A DNA stretch of 64,000 bases from Pseudonocardia humida. GTDB taxonomy: Bacteria > Actinomycetota > Actinomycetes > Mycobacteriales > Pseudonocardiaceae. A model generated the notes under the pieces. The model was not told where the DNA came from. It ran no database searches and saw nothing but the letters and a program-made list of their open reading frames with translations. The stretch covers positions 124,001 to 188,000 of the forward strand of contig NZ_JAGSOV010000035.1 of the NCBI RefSeq assembly GCF_023898865.1, in the 5' to 3' direction. A program made the position numbers and the translations under genes. Of the stretch, positions 28,075-36,366 are shown piece by piece (positions within the stretch are counted from its first letter, which is position 1; each line of letters begins with the position of its first letter).

Positions 28075-29181
28075 TCAGGCCGGCTGCTTGGCCGCCTCCG
28101 CGTCGCGGCGCGCCACCTCGGCGCGCACCAGCGGGATCACCTCGCGGCCGAACTCCTCGGCGTCGGCCAGCAGGTCGTACCCCCGCGCCGACAGGATCCG
28201 CACGCCGAGGTCGTAGTAGTCCAGCAGCGCGGCCGCCACGGTCTCGGGCGTCCCGACCAGCGCGGTGGAGTTGCCCGCGCCGCCGGTGGCCGCCGCCGTC
28301 ACCGTCCACAGGGCCCGGTCGTGCCGCTCGCCCTGCTCGGCCACGGCCAGCAGCCGCTGCGAGCCGGCGTTCTCCGGGTCGGTGAGCTTGTGGCGGCGGG
28401 TGAGCTGCCGGCCGCCGGTGGTGCGCTCCCTGATCCGGGCGACGGTGGCGTGGGCCTTCTCCCAGGCCGCCTCCTCCGTGCGGCCCAGGATCGGGCGGAA
28501 GGCGACCTGGAAGGTGGGCGCGGGGCGGCCGGCCGCCGCGGCCAGGTCGGTGATCGTGGCGATCTGCTCGGCCGTGCCGGCCAGCGGCTCGCCCCACAGC
28601 GCGTAGATGTCGGCCTCCTCGGCGCCCACCTTGTACGCGGCCGCGGACGACCCGCCGAACGAGATGCGCGGGCGGGGCTTCTGGGCGGGTTCGACGTCGA
28701 GCACGAAGTCGGTGAAGTCGTAGTGCTCGCCGTGGAAGTCGAAGGGCTCCCGGCTGGTCCAGGCCTTCTTCAGGATCTGGATGGCTTCGCGGGTGCGGTC
28801 GTAGCGGCGGTCCTTGGGCAGCGTGTCGCCCTCGCGCTGCTGCTCGTGGTCGTTGCCGCCGGTGATGACGTGCAGGGTGAGCCGGCCGTCGCTGATCTGG
28901 TCGAGCGTGGCCACCGTCTTCGCCGCGAACGTCGGGTAGGAGACGTTGGGGCGGTGGGCGAGCAGCAGTTGCAGGCGCTCGGTGTGGTCGGCGATGTAGG
29001 CGGCGGCCTGGGCGGGGTCGGGGCTGCCCGAGCCGTACGCGGTGAGCACGCGGTCCCAGCCGCTGTCCTCGTGGGCGCGGGCCAGGGCCAGGGTGAACTG
29101 CTTGTCGAAGGCGGGTCCGGAGCGCGGGCGCGTCTCCGTGCCGTCGTTGGTGGCGCCGATGCCGAGGAACTCGACGGGCAT
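28075..29181 (-). CDS. SsuD-like FMN-dependent alkanesulfonate monooxygenase family protein
   Basis: This 368-residue luciferase-like enzyme starts with FLGIGATNDGTETRP and contains TVATLDQISDGRLTLHVITG and GGSSAAAYKVGAEEADIYALW, typical of the SsuD/MsuD group. These enzymes use reduced FMN and oxygen to release sulfite from organosulfonates. A leader peptide with the RRHVDLGR motif ends 37 bases upstream, which supports a sulfur role under cysteine control. No ssu transporter or flavin reductase is adjacent, so the exact sulfonate is unknown. Confidence 0.85.
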   Translation of the reverse strand: MPVEFLGIGATNDGTETRPRSGPAFDKQFTLALARAHEDSGWDRVLTAYGSGSPDPAQAAAYIADHTERLQLLLAHRPNVSYPTFAAKTVATLDQISDGRLTLHVITGGNDHEQQREGDTLPKDRRYDRTREAIQILKKAWTSREPFDFHGEHYDFTDFVLDVEPAQKPRPRISFGGSSAAAYKVGAEEADIYALWGEPLAGTAEQIATITDLAAAAGRPAPTFQVAFRPILGRTEEAAWEKAHATVARIRERTTGGRQLTRRHKLTDPENAGSQRLLAVAEQGERHDRALWTVTAAATGGAGNSTALVGTPETVAAALLDYYDLGVRILSARGYDLLADAEEFGREVIPLVRAEVARRDAEAAKQPA

Positions 29182-29218
29182 GGTGGGGTCCTTCCGGGTG
29201 GTCGTCGGTGGGCGGGCG

Positions 29219-29299
29219 TCAGCACCCCGGACAGGCCGCCGACCACACGCGCCCGAGGTCGACGTGGCGACGCGTCACCAGCGGCACGCGGATGGACAC
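29219..29299 (-). CDS. Cysteine-type leader peptide upstream of SsuD-like gene
   Basis: A 26-codon ORF on the reverse strand begins at GTG 29299 and contains VTRRHVDLGRVWSAACPGC before the stop. RRHVDLGR followed by a terminal cysteine pair is the pattern of leader peptides found ahead of sulfur genes in actinomycetes. TTCAAT lies six bases upstream of the GTG, so the transcript may be leaderless. It ends 37 bases before the SsuD-like start. Ribosome stalling at the Cys codons when cysteine is short would be the expected control. Confidence 0.8.
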   Translation of the reverse strand: MSIRVPLVTRRHVDLGRVWSAACPGC

Positions 29300-29389
29300 A
29301 CCCCCATTGAACGCCGGTCGTGCGCGAGAATCACGGTCATAGCCGCGATACGCACGCACGACCTGTTCCGGGGGCATCCGAGGAGCCCG

Positions 29390-30136
29390 GTGCTGCTGCA
29401 CGTCCCGCACGCCGGGGTGGGGGTCCCGGGGTGGGCGCGCCGCCACCTGCTGCCCGACGACGAGGCGCTGGCCGCCGAGCAGGCCGCGCTCACCGACCAC
29501 CTGACCGACCGGATCGCCCTGCGGGCGTCCGCGGTGGCGGCGGTGGCGCCGTGGGTGGTGGTCAACCGGGTGTCGCGGTTCGTCGTCGACCCCGAGCGCT
29601 TCCCCGACGAGCGCGAGGAGATGGCCGCGGTCGGGATGGCGGCGGTGTACACGCACGGCACCCGCGGCCAGCGGATCCGCGCCGACGACGCCGACCACCG
29701 CGCCGCGCTGCTGGCCGCCTACTACACGACCTGGGCGGACACCGTCGCCCGGCTGGTCGACGCCCGGCTCGCCGCCACCGGCCGCGCGGTGCTGATCGAC
29801 CTCCACTCCTACCCGAGCGCCCCGCTGCCCTACGAGCTGCACGCCGACGGCCCGCGCCCGCCGGTGTGCCTGGGCACCGACCCCGCGCACACCCCGCCCG
29901 AGCTGACCGCCGCCGCCCGGCGGGCGTTCGCGCAGGTCGGCGGGGCGGCGACCGACTCGCCGTTCGGCGGCACCTACGTCCCGGCGCGCCACCACGGCAC
30001 CGACCGGCGGGTCCGCTCGATCATGGTCGAGCTGCGCCGCGACGGCCACATGGTCGAGCCGGCCGGCCCGGTCACCGGGGGGTTCGCGGTCGCCGCCGCG
30101 GCGCTCGCGGCGCTGGTCGACGCCGTGACGTCGTAG
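29390..30136 (+). CDS. N-formylglutamate amidohydrolase family protein
   Basis: The protein shows LLHVPHAGVGVPGW, VVNRVSRFVVDPERFPDERE, VYTHGTRGQRI, VLIDLHSYPSAPLPYE and the C-terminal SIMVELRRDGHM, all hallmarks of N-formylglutamate amidohydrolases (HutG type), which are zinc-dependent. The start is uncertain. GTG 29390 has GAGGAG four bases upstream and immediately precedes homology, giving 248 residues; GTG 29264 is further upstream in frame but lies antisense to the leader peptide. No other histidine-degradation gene is nearby. Confidence 0.8.
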   Translation: MLLHVPHAGVGVPGWARRHLLPDDEALAAEQAALTDHLTDRIALRASAVAAVAPWVVVNRVSRFVVDPERFPDEREEMAAVGMAAVYTHGTRGQRIRADDADHRAALLAAYYTTWADTVARLVDARLAATGRAVLIDLHSYPSAPLPYELHADGPRPPVCLGTDPAHTPPELTAAARRAFAQVGGAATDSPFGGTYVPARHHGTDRRVRSIMVELRRDGHMVEPAGPVTGGFAVAAAALAALVDAVTS

Positions 30137-30167
30137 GCAATCGGTGGTCCGGGCCGGGAACCGCGCC

Positions 30168-30173
30168 TACAGT
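30168..30173 (+). promoter_or_regulatory. -10-like hexamer for a leaderless leader-peptide transcript
   Basis: TACAGT matches four of six bases of TATAAT and ends six bases before the GTG at 30180. This spacing would put transcription start at or very near the GTG, as in actinobacterial leaderless mRNAs. No clear -35 is seen. Confidence 0.4.
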
Positions 30174-30179
30174 CGGACC

Positions 30180-30242
30180 GTGGGGGTCTTCCTGGCGCGG
30201 CGCCGGCACGTCGACTTCTGCCGCACCCGTTCTGCCGTCTGA
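30180..30242 (+). CDS. Cysteine-type leader peptide upstream of FAD/NAD(P)-binding gene
   Basis: A 20-codon ORF starts at GTG 30180 and contains LARRRHVDFCRTRSAV before TGA at 30240-30242. The RRHVD-x-C-R core matches the leader ORFs ahead of the SsuD-like gene and sir in this window. It ends 43 bases before the downstream ATG. Its presence suggests that the unassigned FAD/NAD(P)-binding protein belongs to the cysteine/sulfur regulon. Confidence 0.75.
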   Translation: MGVFLARRRHVDFCRTRSAV

Positions 30243-30285
30243 GTCGTCGGACCCGTCCCGTCCGACCACCCGGCAGGAGACCCGC

Positions 30286-32184
30286 ATGTCCTCGATCGCC
30301 ATCGTCGGCGCCGGCCCGCGGGGCGTCGGCCTGCTCGAGCGGCTGGCCGCCAGCGCCCCCGAGCTGCACCCCGACCACCTCGACGTGCACCTCGTCGACC
30401 CGTACCCGGCCGGGGCGGGGCGCATCTGGCGCCACGACCAGTCCCCGCTGCTGGCGATGAACTCGATGGCCGCCGACGTCACGATGTTCACCGACGACAC
30501 GGTGGTCTGCGAGGGCCCGATCGTGGCCGGCCCGTCGTTCTGGGAGTGGGCCGGGCGCACCGACCCCGACACCCTGGAGCCCTCGCTGGCCGCGGAGCTG
30601 CGCGCGCTGAGCGCCTCGACGTTCCCGAGCCGCCGGCTGCAGAGCGAGTACCTCGGCTGGGTGCTGCGCGACGTCACGTCCCGGCTGCCCGCCGGGATGC
30701 GGGTGCACGTGCACCGGGCCACCGCCGTCGGGCTCCGCGAGGAGGGGGACGCGCAGGTCCTGCGGTTGGACGACGGCAGCGCGCTGCGGACCGACGCCGT
30801 CGTGCTCGCCTCCGGCCACCTCGACGCCACCCCCACCGCCGACGAGCTGGCGCTCGCCGCCCGGGCCGCCGAGCACGGCCTGCGCTACCTGCCGCCGGAG
30901 CAGACCACCGACACGGACCTGTCGGTGATCGAGCCGGGGGAGACCGTCCTGGTCCGCGGGCTGGGGCTGGCCTTCGTGGACCTGGTGGTGCTGCTGTTCG
31001 AGGGCCGCGGCGGGCGGTTCGAGCCCGCAGGCGGCGCCGACGGGCAGGACCTGCGGTACGTGCCCTCCGGCGCGGAGCCGTACCTGGTCGCGGGGTCGCC
31101 GCGCGGATCGCTCTACCACGCCAAGCCCGCCTACCAGCTGCGCGGCGGCCGCCCGCCGCTGCCGCGGTTCTTCGGGCCGGCGCAGACCGATCCGGTGATC
31201 GCCGCGGGCGAGCCCGTCGAGCTGCTGGAGCGGCTGTGGCCGGACATGGCCAAGGAGATCGCCGGCGGCTGGTACCACGAGCTGTTCAACGGCCACCCGG
31301 AGCGCGTGCGGATGGGCTGGGCCGAGTTCGCACAGCGCTACGCCGAGGCCGGGTGGGACTCCCCGCGGATGCGCGCGCTGCTGGAGCGGGCGGTGCCCGA
31401 CCCGACCGACCGCCTCGACCTCGCCGCCCTGAACGAGCCGCTCACCGGCCTGCGCGCCGACAGCCTCGACGAGCTGCAGCCGCTGGTGCGCGCCCGCATC
31501 GAGGAGGACCTGCGCCAGCACACCGACCCCGCGCACACGGCGCACCTCGGTGCCTTCGTGGCCATGCTCTCCGTGTACGGCGAGGTCGGGAGGCTCTTCG
31601 CGGCGGGCGTGCTGTCGGCCCGCTCGCGCGCGCACGACATGGCCTGGTGGCAGTCGTTCTTCAACTCCGCGGCCAGCGGCCCGCCCGGGTTCCGGGTGCG
31701 CGAGCTGCTGGCGCTGTCCCGCGCCGGCTACGTCCGGTTCCTGGGCTCCGGTCTGCGGCTGGACGTGGCGCCCGACGGGTTCCGGGCGACCAGCGCGACG
31801 CTGGCCGGGGCGGAGCCCGTCCGCTCGACCGTGCTGGTCGACGCCCGGCTGCCCGACCCGAGCGCGTCGCGCACCACCGACCCGCTGCTGGCCGACCTGC
31901 TGGCCGTGGGGGAGGCGGTGGAGGAGGAACTGGTCGACGCCGACGGCACCGTCCTGCGCAACACCGGGCTGGTCGTCGTGCGGCCGGCCGACGGGGCGCT
32001 GGTGCGGGCCTCCGGCGATGTGCACCCGCAGCGGTTCGCGGTGGGGCCGCACACGACGGTCAAGGTGGCCGGGGCGTTCACCCGGCCCGGGATGAACGCG
32101 CAGAGCCTGCGCTACAACGACGCCGTGGCCCGCGCGGTGCTGCGCAGCCTCCCGCCGGCCCGTTCCCGCTCCGCCGCGGCCTGA
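30286..32184 (+). CDS. FAD/NAD(P)-binding protein of unknown function
   Basis: This 632-residue protein begins IAIVGAGPRGVGLLERLA, a Rossmann dinucleotide site, followed by VHLVDPYPAGAGRIWRHDQS and a second strand with AVVLASGHLDATPT, typical of the FAD-NAD(P)-binding family related to flavin monooxygenases. A later segment ETVLVRGLGLAFVDLVVLLF may form a second nucleotide-binding unit. CAGGAGA upstream supports ATG 30286. The C-terminal third is helical and unassigned. The leader peptide upstream suggests sulfur-linked regulation. No partner reductase is adjacent. Confidence 0.85.
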   Translation: MSSIAIVGAGPRGVGLLERLAASAPELHPDHLDVHLVDPYPAGAGRIWRHDQSPLLAMNSMAADVTMFTDDTVVCEGPIVAGPSFWEWAGRTDPDTLEPSLAAELRALSASTFPSRRLQSEYLGWVLRDVTSRLPAGMRVHVHRATAVGLREEGDAQVLRLDDGSALRTDAVVLASGHLDATPTADELALAARAAEHGLRYLPPEQTTDTDLSVIEPGETVLVRGLGLAFVDLVVLLFEGRGGRFEPAGGADGQDLRYVPSGAEPYLVAGSPRGSLYHAKPAYQLRGGRPPLPRFFGPAQTDPVIAAGEPVELLERLWPDMAKEIAGGWYHELFNGHPERVRMGWAEFAQRYAEAGWDSPRMRALLERAVPDPTDRLDLAALNEPLTGLRADSLDELQPLVRARIEEDLRQHTDPAHTAHLGAFVAMLSVYGEVGRLFAAGVLSARSRAHDMAWWQSFFNSAASGPPGFRVRELLALSRAGYVRFLGSGLRLDVAPDGFRATSATLAGAEPVRSTVLVDARLPDPSASRTTDPLLADLLAVGEAVEEELVDADGTVLRNTGLVVVRPADGALVRASGDVHPQRFAVGPHTTVKVAGAFTRPGMNAQSLRYNDAVARAVLRSLPPARSRSAAA

Positions 32185-32202
32185 CCCGCCGTTCTCGACG
32201 GG

Positions 32203-33060
32203 TCAGGGGCGCGGGCGGGCGCCGAGGGCGGCGGGGGAGTTCGCGTCCAGGGCGCGCCGGAGGGCGTCGAGGTCGGCGGTGGGGCGCAGGGCGACGACCA
32301 GGCGGTCGGCCCCGGCCTCGGCGTAGGCGGCGACGGTGGCCGGGTCGAGGCGCCGGTTCGGGGTCACCGAGACGTGCGGCGGGCGGTCGCGACCGCGCCC
32401 GGCGGCGGCCTCGCGCAGGCCCGCGACCCGGGCGGCGGTGTCCTCCGGCGACAGCATGAAGCCGTACCAGCCCTCGGCGCTCCGGGCCGCGCGACGGAGT
32501 GCGACGGGGGCGTGGCCGCCGACGACGACGGGCAGCGGGCGCTGCACCGGGCGGGGGTGGGCGTCGACGCCGGCGAACCGGACGTGCGTGCCGTCGAAGG
32601 CGGGCGCCTCGTCCTCCCAGAGCGCGCGCATCGCGGCGAGGTACTCGTCGGTGCGCGTCCCGCGCTCGTCCATGGCGACGCCGATCGCGCTCAGCTCGGG
32701 TTCGAGGTAGCCGGCGCCGATGCCGACCTCCAGCCGCCCGCCGCAGAGCACGTCGAGGCTGGCCAGCTGCTTGGCCAGGACCAGCGGGTGGCGCTGCGGC
32801 AGCACGATGACCCCGGTGCCGAGCCGGATGCGGTCGGTGCGCGCGGCCAGGTGGGCCAGCAGGACGACCGGGTCGAGGATCGGCTCGTCGGGGTCCATGG
32901 GGGACGGTGCCACCCGCGGGCTGGGCACGACCACGTGCTCCCCGGCCCACAACGAGTCGTAGCCGAGCTCCTCGGCGAGCTCGGCCACGGCCGCGGCGGC
33001 CACGGGATCGGTCGCGATGGTGCGGTTGTGCAGGAACAGGCCGATGGTCGGGGTGCTCAC
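32203..33060 (-). CDS. F420-dependent-type LLM class oxidoreductase (TIGR03619-like)
   Basis: This 285-residue luciferase-like protein has GLFLHNRTIATDP, ELGYDSLWAGEHVVVP, RIRLGTGVIVLPQRHPLVLA, LDVLCGGRLEVGIGAGYLEPEL and LPVVVGGHAPVALRRAA, the pattern of the TIGR03619 subfamily, thought to use coenzyme F420. It starts with GTG at 33060. No leader peptide precedes it, unlike the neighbouring sulfur genes. Its substrate is unknown. A large palindrome lies between it and the TauE gene. Confidence 0.85.
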   Translation of the reverse strand: MSTPTIGLFLHNRTIATDPVAAAAVAELAEELGYDSLWAGEHVVVPSPRVAPSPMDPDEPILDPVVLLAHLAARTDRIRLGTGVIVLPQRHPLVLAKQLASLDVLCGGRLEVGIGAGYLEPELSAIGVAMDERGTRTDEYLAAMRALWEDEAPAFDGTHVRFAGVDAHPRPVQRPLPVVVGGHAPVALRRAARSAEGWYGFMLSPEDTAARVAGLREAAAGRGRDRPPHVSVTPNRRLDPATVAAYAEAGADRLVVALRPTADLDALRRALDANSPAALGARPRP

Positions 33061-33134
33061 CGGGCCACGCTACGTCCGCGCGAGCCGGGCGGACCCCGAC
33101 GATCGGGAAGGCCGCCATGCCGCTTCCGCATGCC

Positions 33135-33199
33135 CCGTCGAGGACGACGCCATCGTCGTGTGGACCGGTCCGCATCCGCGATGGCGTCGTGCTCGACGG
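33135..33199. repeat. Intergenic palindrome with TGGACCGGTCC in the loop
   Basis: CCGTCGAGGACGACGCCATC at 33135-33154 is mirrored, with one mismatch, by the sequence ending GTGCTCGACGG at 33199, giving a 21-bp stem. The 23-nt loop contains TGGACCGGTCC. The same outer CCGTCGAG and central motif recur at 60222-60290. It lies between two genes on the reverse strand and may act as a terminator for the TauE gene. Confidence 0.75.
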
Positions 33200-33206
33200 A
33201 CCGGGG

Positions 33207-34142
33207 TCAGGACTTGGGGGCGGCGACCTCCTCCTCGGCGAGGCGCTCCTCGGTCTCGTCGACGACGGCCTCGCGCGGGACGGCACCGCTGCGCACCCGG
33301 GAGACCGCGATGGCGATGGCGGCCACCCAGAGCCCGGCGATGAACAGGTAGATGGTGGTGGTGGCCCAGTCGCTGACGTCCAGCGCCCGCAGGATCGTGC
33401 GGGTGTTGGTGAACACGATGATCCCGCCGACCGCGGCCCCCAGCACCGGCGCCGGGATCCTGGTGACCAGCCACGCGGCCAGCGGGGCGGCCAGCACGCC
33501 GCCGATCAGCAGCCCGCCGATCGTCCACGGGTCGAGCACCGCCGAGCCCAGCCCGATCAGGAAGCCGACGCTGGCGGCCAGCGCGACCAGGAACTCCGAG
33601 GTGTCCACCGAGCCGATGACGGTGCGCGGCGCGGTCTTGCCCGCGGTGAGCAGGGCCGGGGTGGCCACCGGGCCCCACCCGCCGCCGCCGGAGGCGTCGA
33701 CGAAGCCGGCGACCAGGCCGAGCGGGGACAGGAACTTCGAGCGGTGCGGTGAGGTCCGCGCGGTCGCCACCTTCGGTGGGCGCAGCGTGAACTTCAGCAT
33801 GATGTAGACGCCGAGGGCGAGCAGCGCGCCGGCCATGTACGGGGCGGCGTCCTCGGTGGACAGCGCCGACAGGACGGTCGCGCCCAGGAAGGCCCCGACC
33901 GCGCCGGGCACGCCCAGGCGCAGCACGAGCTTCCAGTCGACGTTGCCGAAGCGCCAGTGCGACGCACCCGCCGCGAGGGTGGTGCCGACCTCGGCCAGGT
34001 GCACCGAGGCGCTGGCGGTGGCCGGGTTGATGCCCGCCACCAGGAGCAGGGACGTGGACGTGACGCCGTAGGCCATGCCGAGGGCGCCGTCGACGAGCTG
34101 GGCGCCGAAGCCGACGAGGGCGTAGACGATGAGCGTTTGCAT
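33207..34142 (-). CDS. TauE/SafE family sulfite/sulfur-compound exporter
   Basis: This 311-residue protein has about eight hydrophobic segments and TauE/SafE signatures: FGAQLVDGALGMAYGVTSTS at the N-terminus, HLAEVGTTLAAGASHW and GLVAGFVDASGGGGWGPVAT after the central loop. Such proteins move sulfite, sulfoacetate or related anions across the membrane. A Cys-ending leader ORF lies upstream and the assimilation operon is next to it, so a sulfur anion is the likely cargo. The C-terminal tail is acidic (EAVVDETEERLAEEEVA). Confidence 0.88.
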   Translation of the reverse strand: MQTLIVYALVGFGAQLVDGALGMAYGVTSTSLLLVAGINPATASASVHLAEVGTTLAAGASHWRFGNVDWKLVLRLGVPGAVGAFLGATVLSALSTEDAAPYMAGALLALGVYIMLKFTLRPPKVATARTSPHRSKFLSPLGLVAGFVDASGGGGWGPVATPALLTAGKTAPRTVIGSVDTSEFLVALAASVGFLIGLGSAVLDPWTIGGLLIGGVLAAPLAAWLVTRIPAPVLGAAVGGIIVFTNTRTILRALDVSDWATTTIYLFIAGLWVAAIAIAVSRVRSGAVPREAVVDETEERLAEEEVAAPKS

Positions 34143-34266
34143 GGAGGAGCGACTCCGGTGTGGAGGGCAGCAGGAGGAACCGGGGCGCCCTGGGGGCGCG
34201 CCGGGGACCCGCGCGGGTCAGCGCGCCGGGGTGGTGCGGGTGGTCAGCGCGGAACGGGCTGAGGGC

Positions 34267-34347
34267 TCAGCGACAGAACTCGTCGAAGGCGTGGCCGCGC
34301 CGGGACGGCCAGAACCGCTCCAGGCCGGTGAAGAGGTGCCCCGTCAT
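34267..34347 (-). CDS. Divergent leader peptide upstream of TauE/SafE gene
   Basis: A 26-codon ORF on the reverse strand from ATG 34347 includes ERFWPSRRGHAFDEFCR just before TGA. It differs from the RRHVDL type but keeps a basic pair, a histidine, an aspartate and a Cys-Arg ending immediately before the stop. It ends 124 bases before the TauE start. Coding is inferred from this resemblance and its position; no clear promoter or ribosome binding site was identified. Confidence 0.6.
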   Translation of the reverse strand: MTGHLFTGLERFWPSRRGHAFDEFCR

Positions 34348-34572
34348 GGACGCGTCGGCGCCCGGCCTGGGGCCGGCGGCAGCGGACGCGGAGGGTGGCA
34401 CCGGACCATCGTCCGTGGGAAGCGGCGCGGTCACAACCGGTTGTCCGCGCTACGGGAGCGGCCCGCAAATGTCCGGACTTCTCCCGGACCGTGCGGGAGC
34501 CGCTCGACCAGGTCGGCAGCGCGCCGGCGATGACGGCACGACGACCCGATCGACGCTCGCTACGGTCGGTGC
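34348..34572. other. Gap between leader ORF and broken gene
   Basis: This 225-base divergent region has no recognisable gene. It includes GTCACAACCGGTTGTCCG at 34430-34447, where ACAACCGGTTGT is a perfect 12-bp palindrome and so a candidate operator for either neighbour. Confidence 0.35.
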
Positions 34573-35070
34573 GTGGACGAGACGATCCGGCGTGGGGCTG
34601 TTCGCGGTCGGCGCGTACCTGCTGCTCGGCCGCTGGGACCCGGGCGTGCCCGGCGGGATCGACGACGCCGTCGTGCTGGCCGGCGACCTGCTCGCCGCCG
34701 ACGCGGAGACGCCGGCCACGCTCGAGGTCGCGGGCATGCCGCCGGGGACGGCGATGGCCGACGCCCGCGAGCCGCTGCTGCGGATGCTGGACGAGCAGGG
34801 GCGTGCCGCTGCCCCCGCCGCAGCGGCGGATGGACTTCGTCGCCGACGCGTTCGTCGCCGGAGCGCTGTCGGGGCCGGAGTACGGGGAGTACGTCTACGG
34901 CGACCTGCCGCCGGTGGGTGGCGCAGACCCCGCTGCAGCAGGACGTCGTGGCCGCGTTGAGGGCGCTGGACCGGGAGACCGACATCGCTCGCCGCGACGA
35001 GCGCGGCGAGCGGGTGCGGGCGGTCGTGGCCGCCCACCGCGGCGGGCGGCCGCCGCTCACCCCGAGGTGA
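34573..35070 (+). pseudogene. Hypothetical gene interrupted by three one-base frameshifts
   Basis: A coherent protein can be read only by switching frame three times. Frame 1 gives VDETIR from GTG 34573. After an extra C at 34591, frame 2 gives [20 protein letters not shown] through DEQG. After an extra C at 34802, frame 3 gives [20 protein letters not shown] to the LPP ending at 34913. After an extra G, the first frame resumes with [20 protein letters not shown] to the stop at 35070. Each shift is one base and all sit beside G-rich GTG-like sequence. The family is not recognised. Its end overlaps the cysN stop on the other strand by 14 bases. Confidence 0.65.
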
Positions 35071-36364
35071 GGGTGAGGGGGTTGCCGACCAGGCCCGCGG
35101 CCAGGGTGCCGCCGGTGGGCGGGTCGATCAGCAGGAAGCTGCCGGTGGCCCGGATGTCGGCGTAGTCGTCGACCGGGAGGGGGTCGGCCGTGCGCAGGCT
35201 CACCATCGCGATGTCGTTGACGGTGAGCGCCTCGGGCGGGTCGACGAAGCGGACGGAGTCGACGTCGAGCCGCTCGCCCAGCGCCCCCACGATGACCTGG
35301 GTCGTGCGGGCGCCGTGCTTGAGCAGCAGCCGGGCGCCCGCCCGCAGCGGCTTGTCCGCCAGCCAGCACAGGGTGGCCTCGATCTCGGACCCGACCCGGG
35401 GGGCGGCGCCGGCGGCGGCGATCAGGTCGCCGCGGGAGATGTCGATGTCGTCGGTCAACCGGATGGTGACGCTGCGCCCGGCGCCCGCGGCGTCGAGCGG
35501 GCCGTCGGCGGTGTCGACGCCGGCCACCGTGGTCCGGGCGCCGCCGGGTAGCACGACGACCTCGTCGCCCGGAGAGACCGTGCCGGAGGCGACCTGGCCG
35601 GCGTAGCCGCGGTAGTCGTGCAGCGGCCCCCAGCGCTCCTCGGCGCCGGGCAGGGCCCCCGCGCGGGGGCGGATGACGTACTGGACCGGCATCCGGAACG
35701 GCGCGGTGACCTCGGGCCCGGCGACCGGCACCGACTCCAGGTGACCGAGCAGCGTCGGGCCGTCGTACCAGGGCGTGCGCGTCGAGCGCTCGACGACGTT
35801 GTCGCCTGCCAGCGCGGACACCGGGATCACCTGCACGGCCTCGTCGGCGAACCCGACCGAGCGGGCCAGCGCGGCGAAGTCCTTGGCGATGGCGGTCAGC
35901 GTCTCCTCGTCGTAGCCGACGAGGTCGATCTTGTTGATGGCCAGCACCAGCCGCGGCACCCGCAGCAGCGCGAGCACCGCGGCGTGCCTGCGGGTCTGCT
36001 CGACGATGCCGTTGCGCGCGTCGACCAGCAGCACGGCCAGCTCGGCGGTGGACGCCCCGGTGACGGTGTTGCGCGTGTACTGGACGTGCCCCGGGGTGTC
36101 GGCGAGCACGAACTCGCGGGTCGGGGTGCCGAAGTAGCGGTAGGCGACGTCGATGGTGATGCCCTGCTCGCGCTCCGCGCGCAGGCCGTCGACCAGCAGC
36201 GACAGGTCGGGCGTTGACATGCCCTTGTCGACCGAGGCGCGCTCGACGGCCTCGATCTGGTCGGCCAGCACCGACTTGGTGTCGTAGAGCAGCCGTCCGA
36301 CCAGCGTGGACTTGCCGTCGTCGACACTCCCCGCGGTGGCGAAGCGCAGCAAATCACGGGACAT
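35057..36364 (-). CDS. cysN: Sulfate adenylyltransferase subunit 1 (CysN)
   Basis: This 435-residue translation-factor GTPase has P-loop [16 protein letters not shown] at residues 10-25, the segment [26 protein letters not shown] and [11 protein letters not shown]. It powers CysD in making adenosine-5'-phosphosulfate. It lacks a fused CysC kinase domain, which fits an APS-reducing pathway that needs no PAPS. The start is 3 bases after the cysD stop. Confidence 0.95.
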
Positions 36365-36366
36365 GG

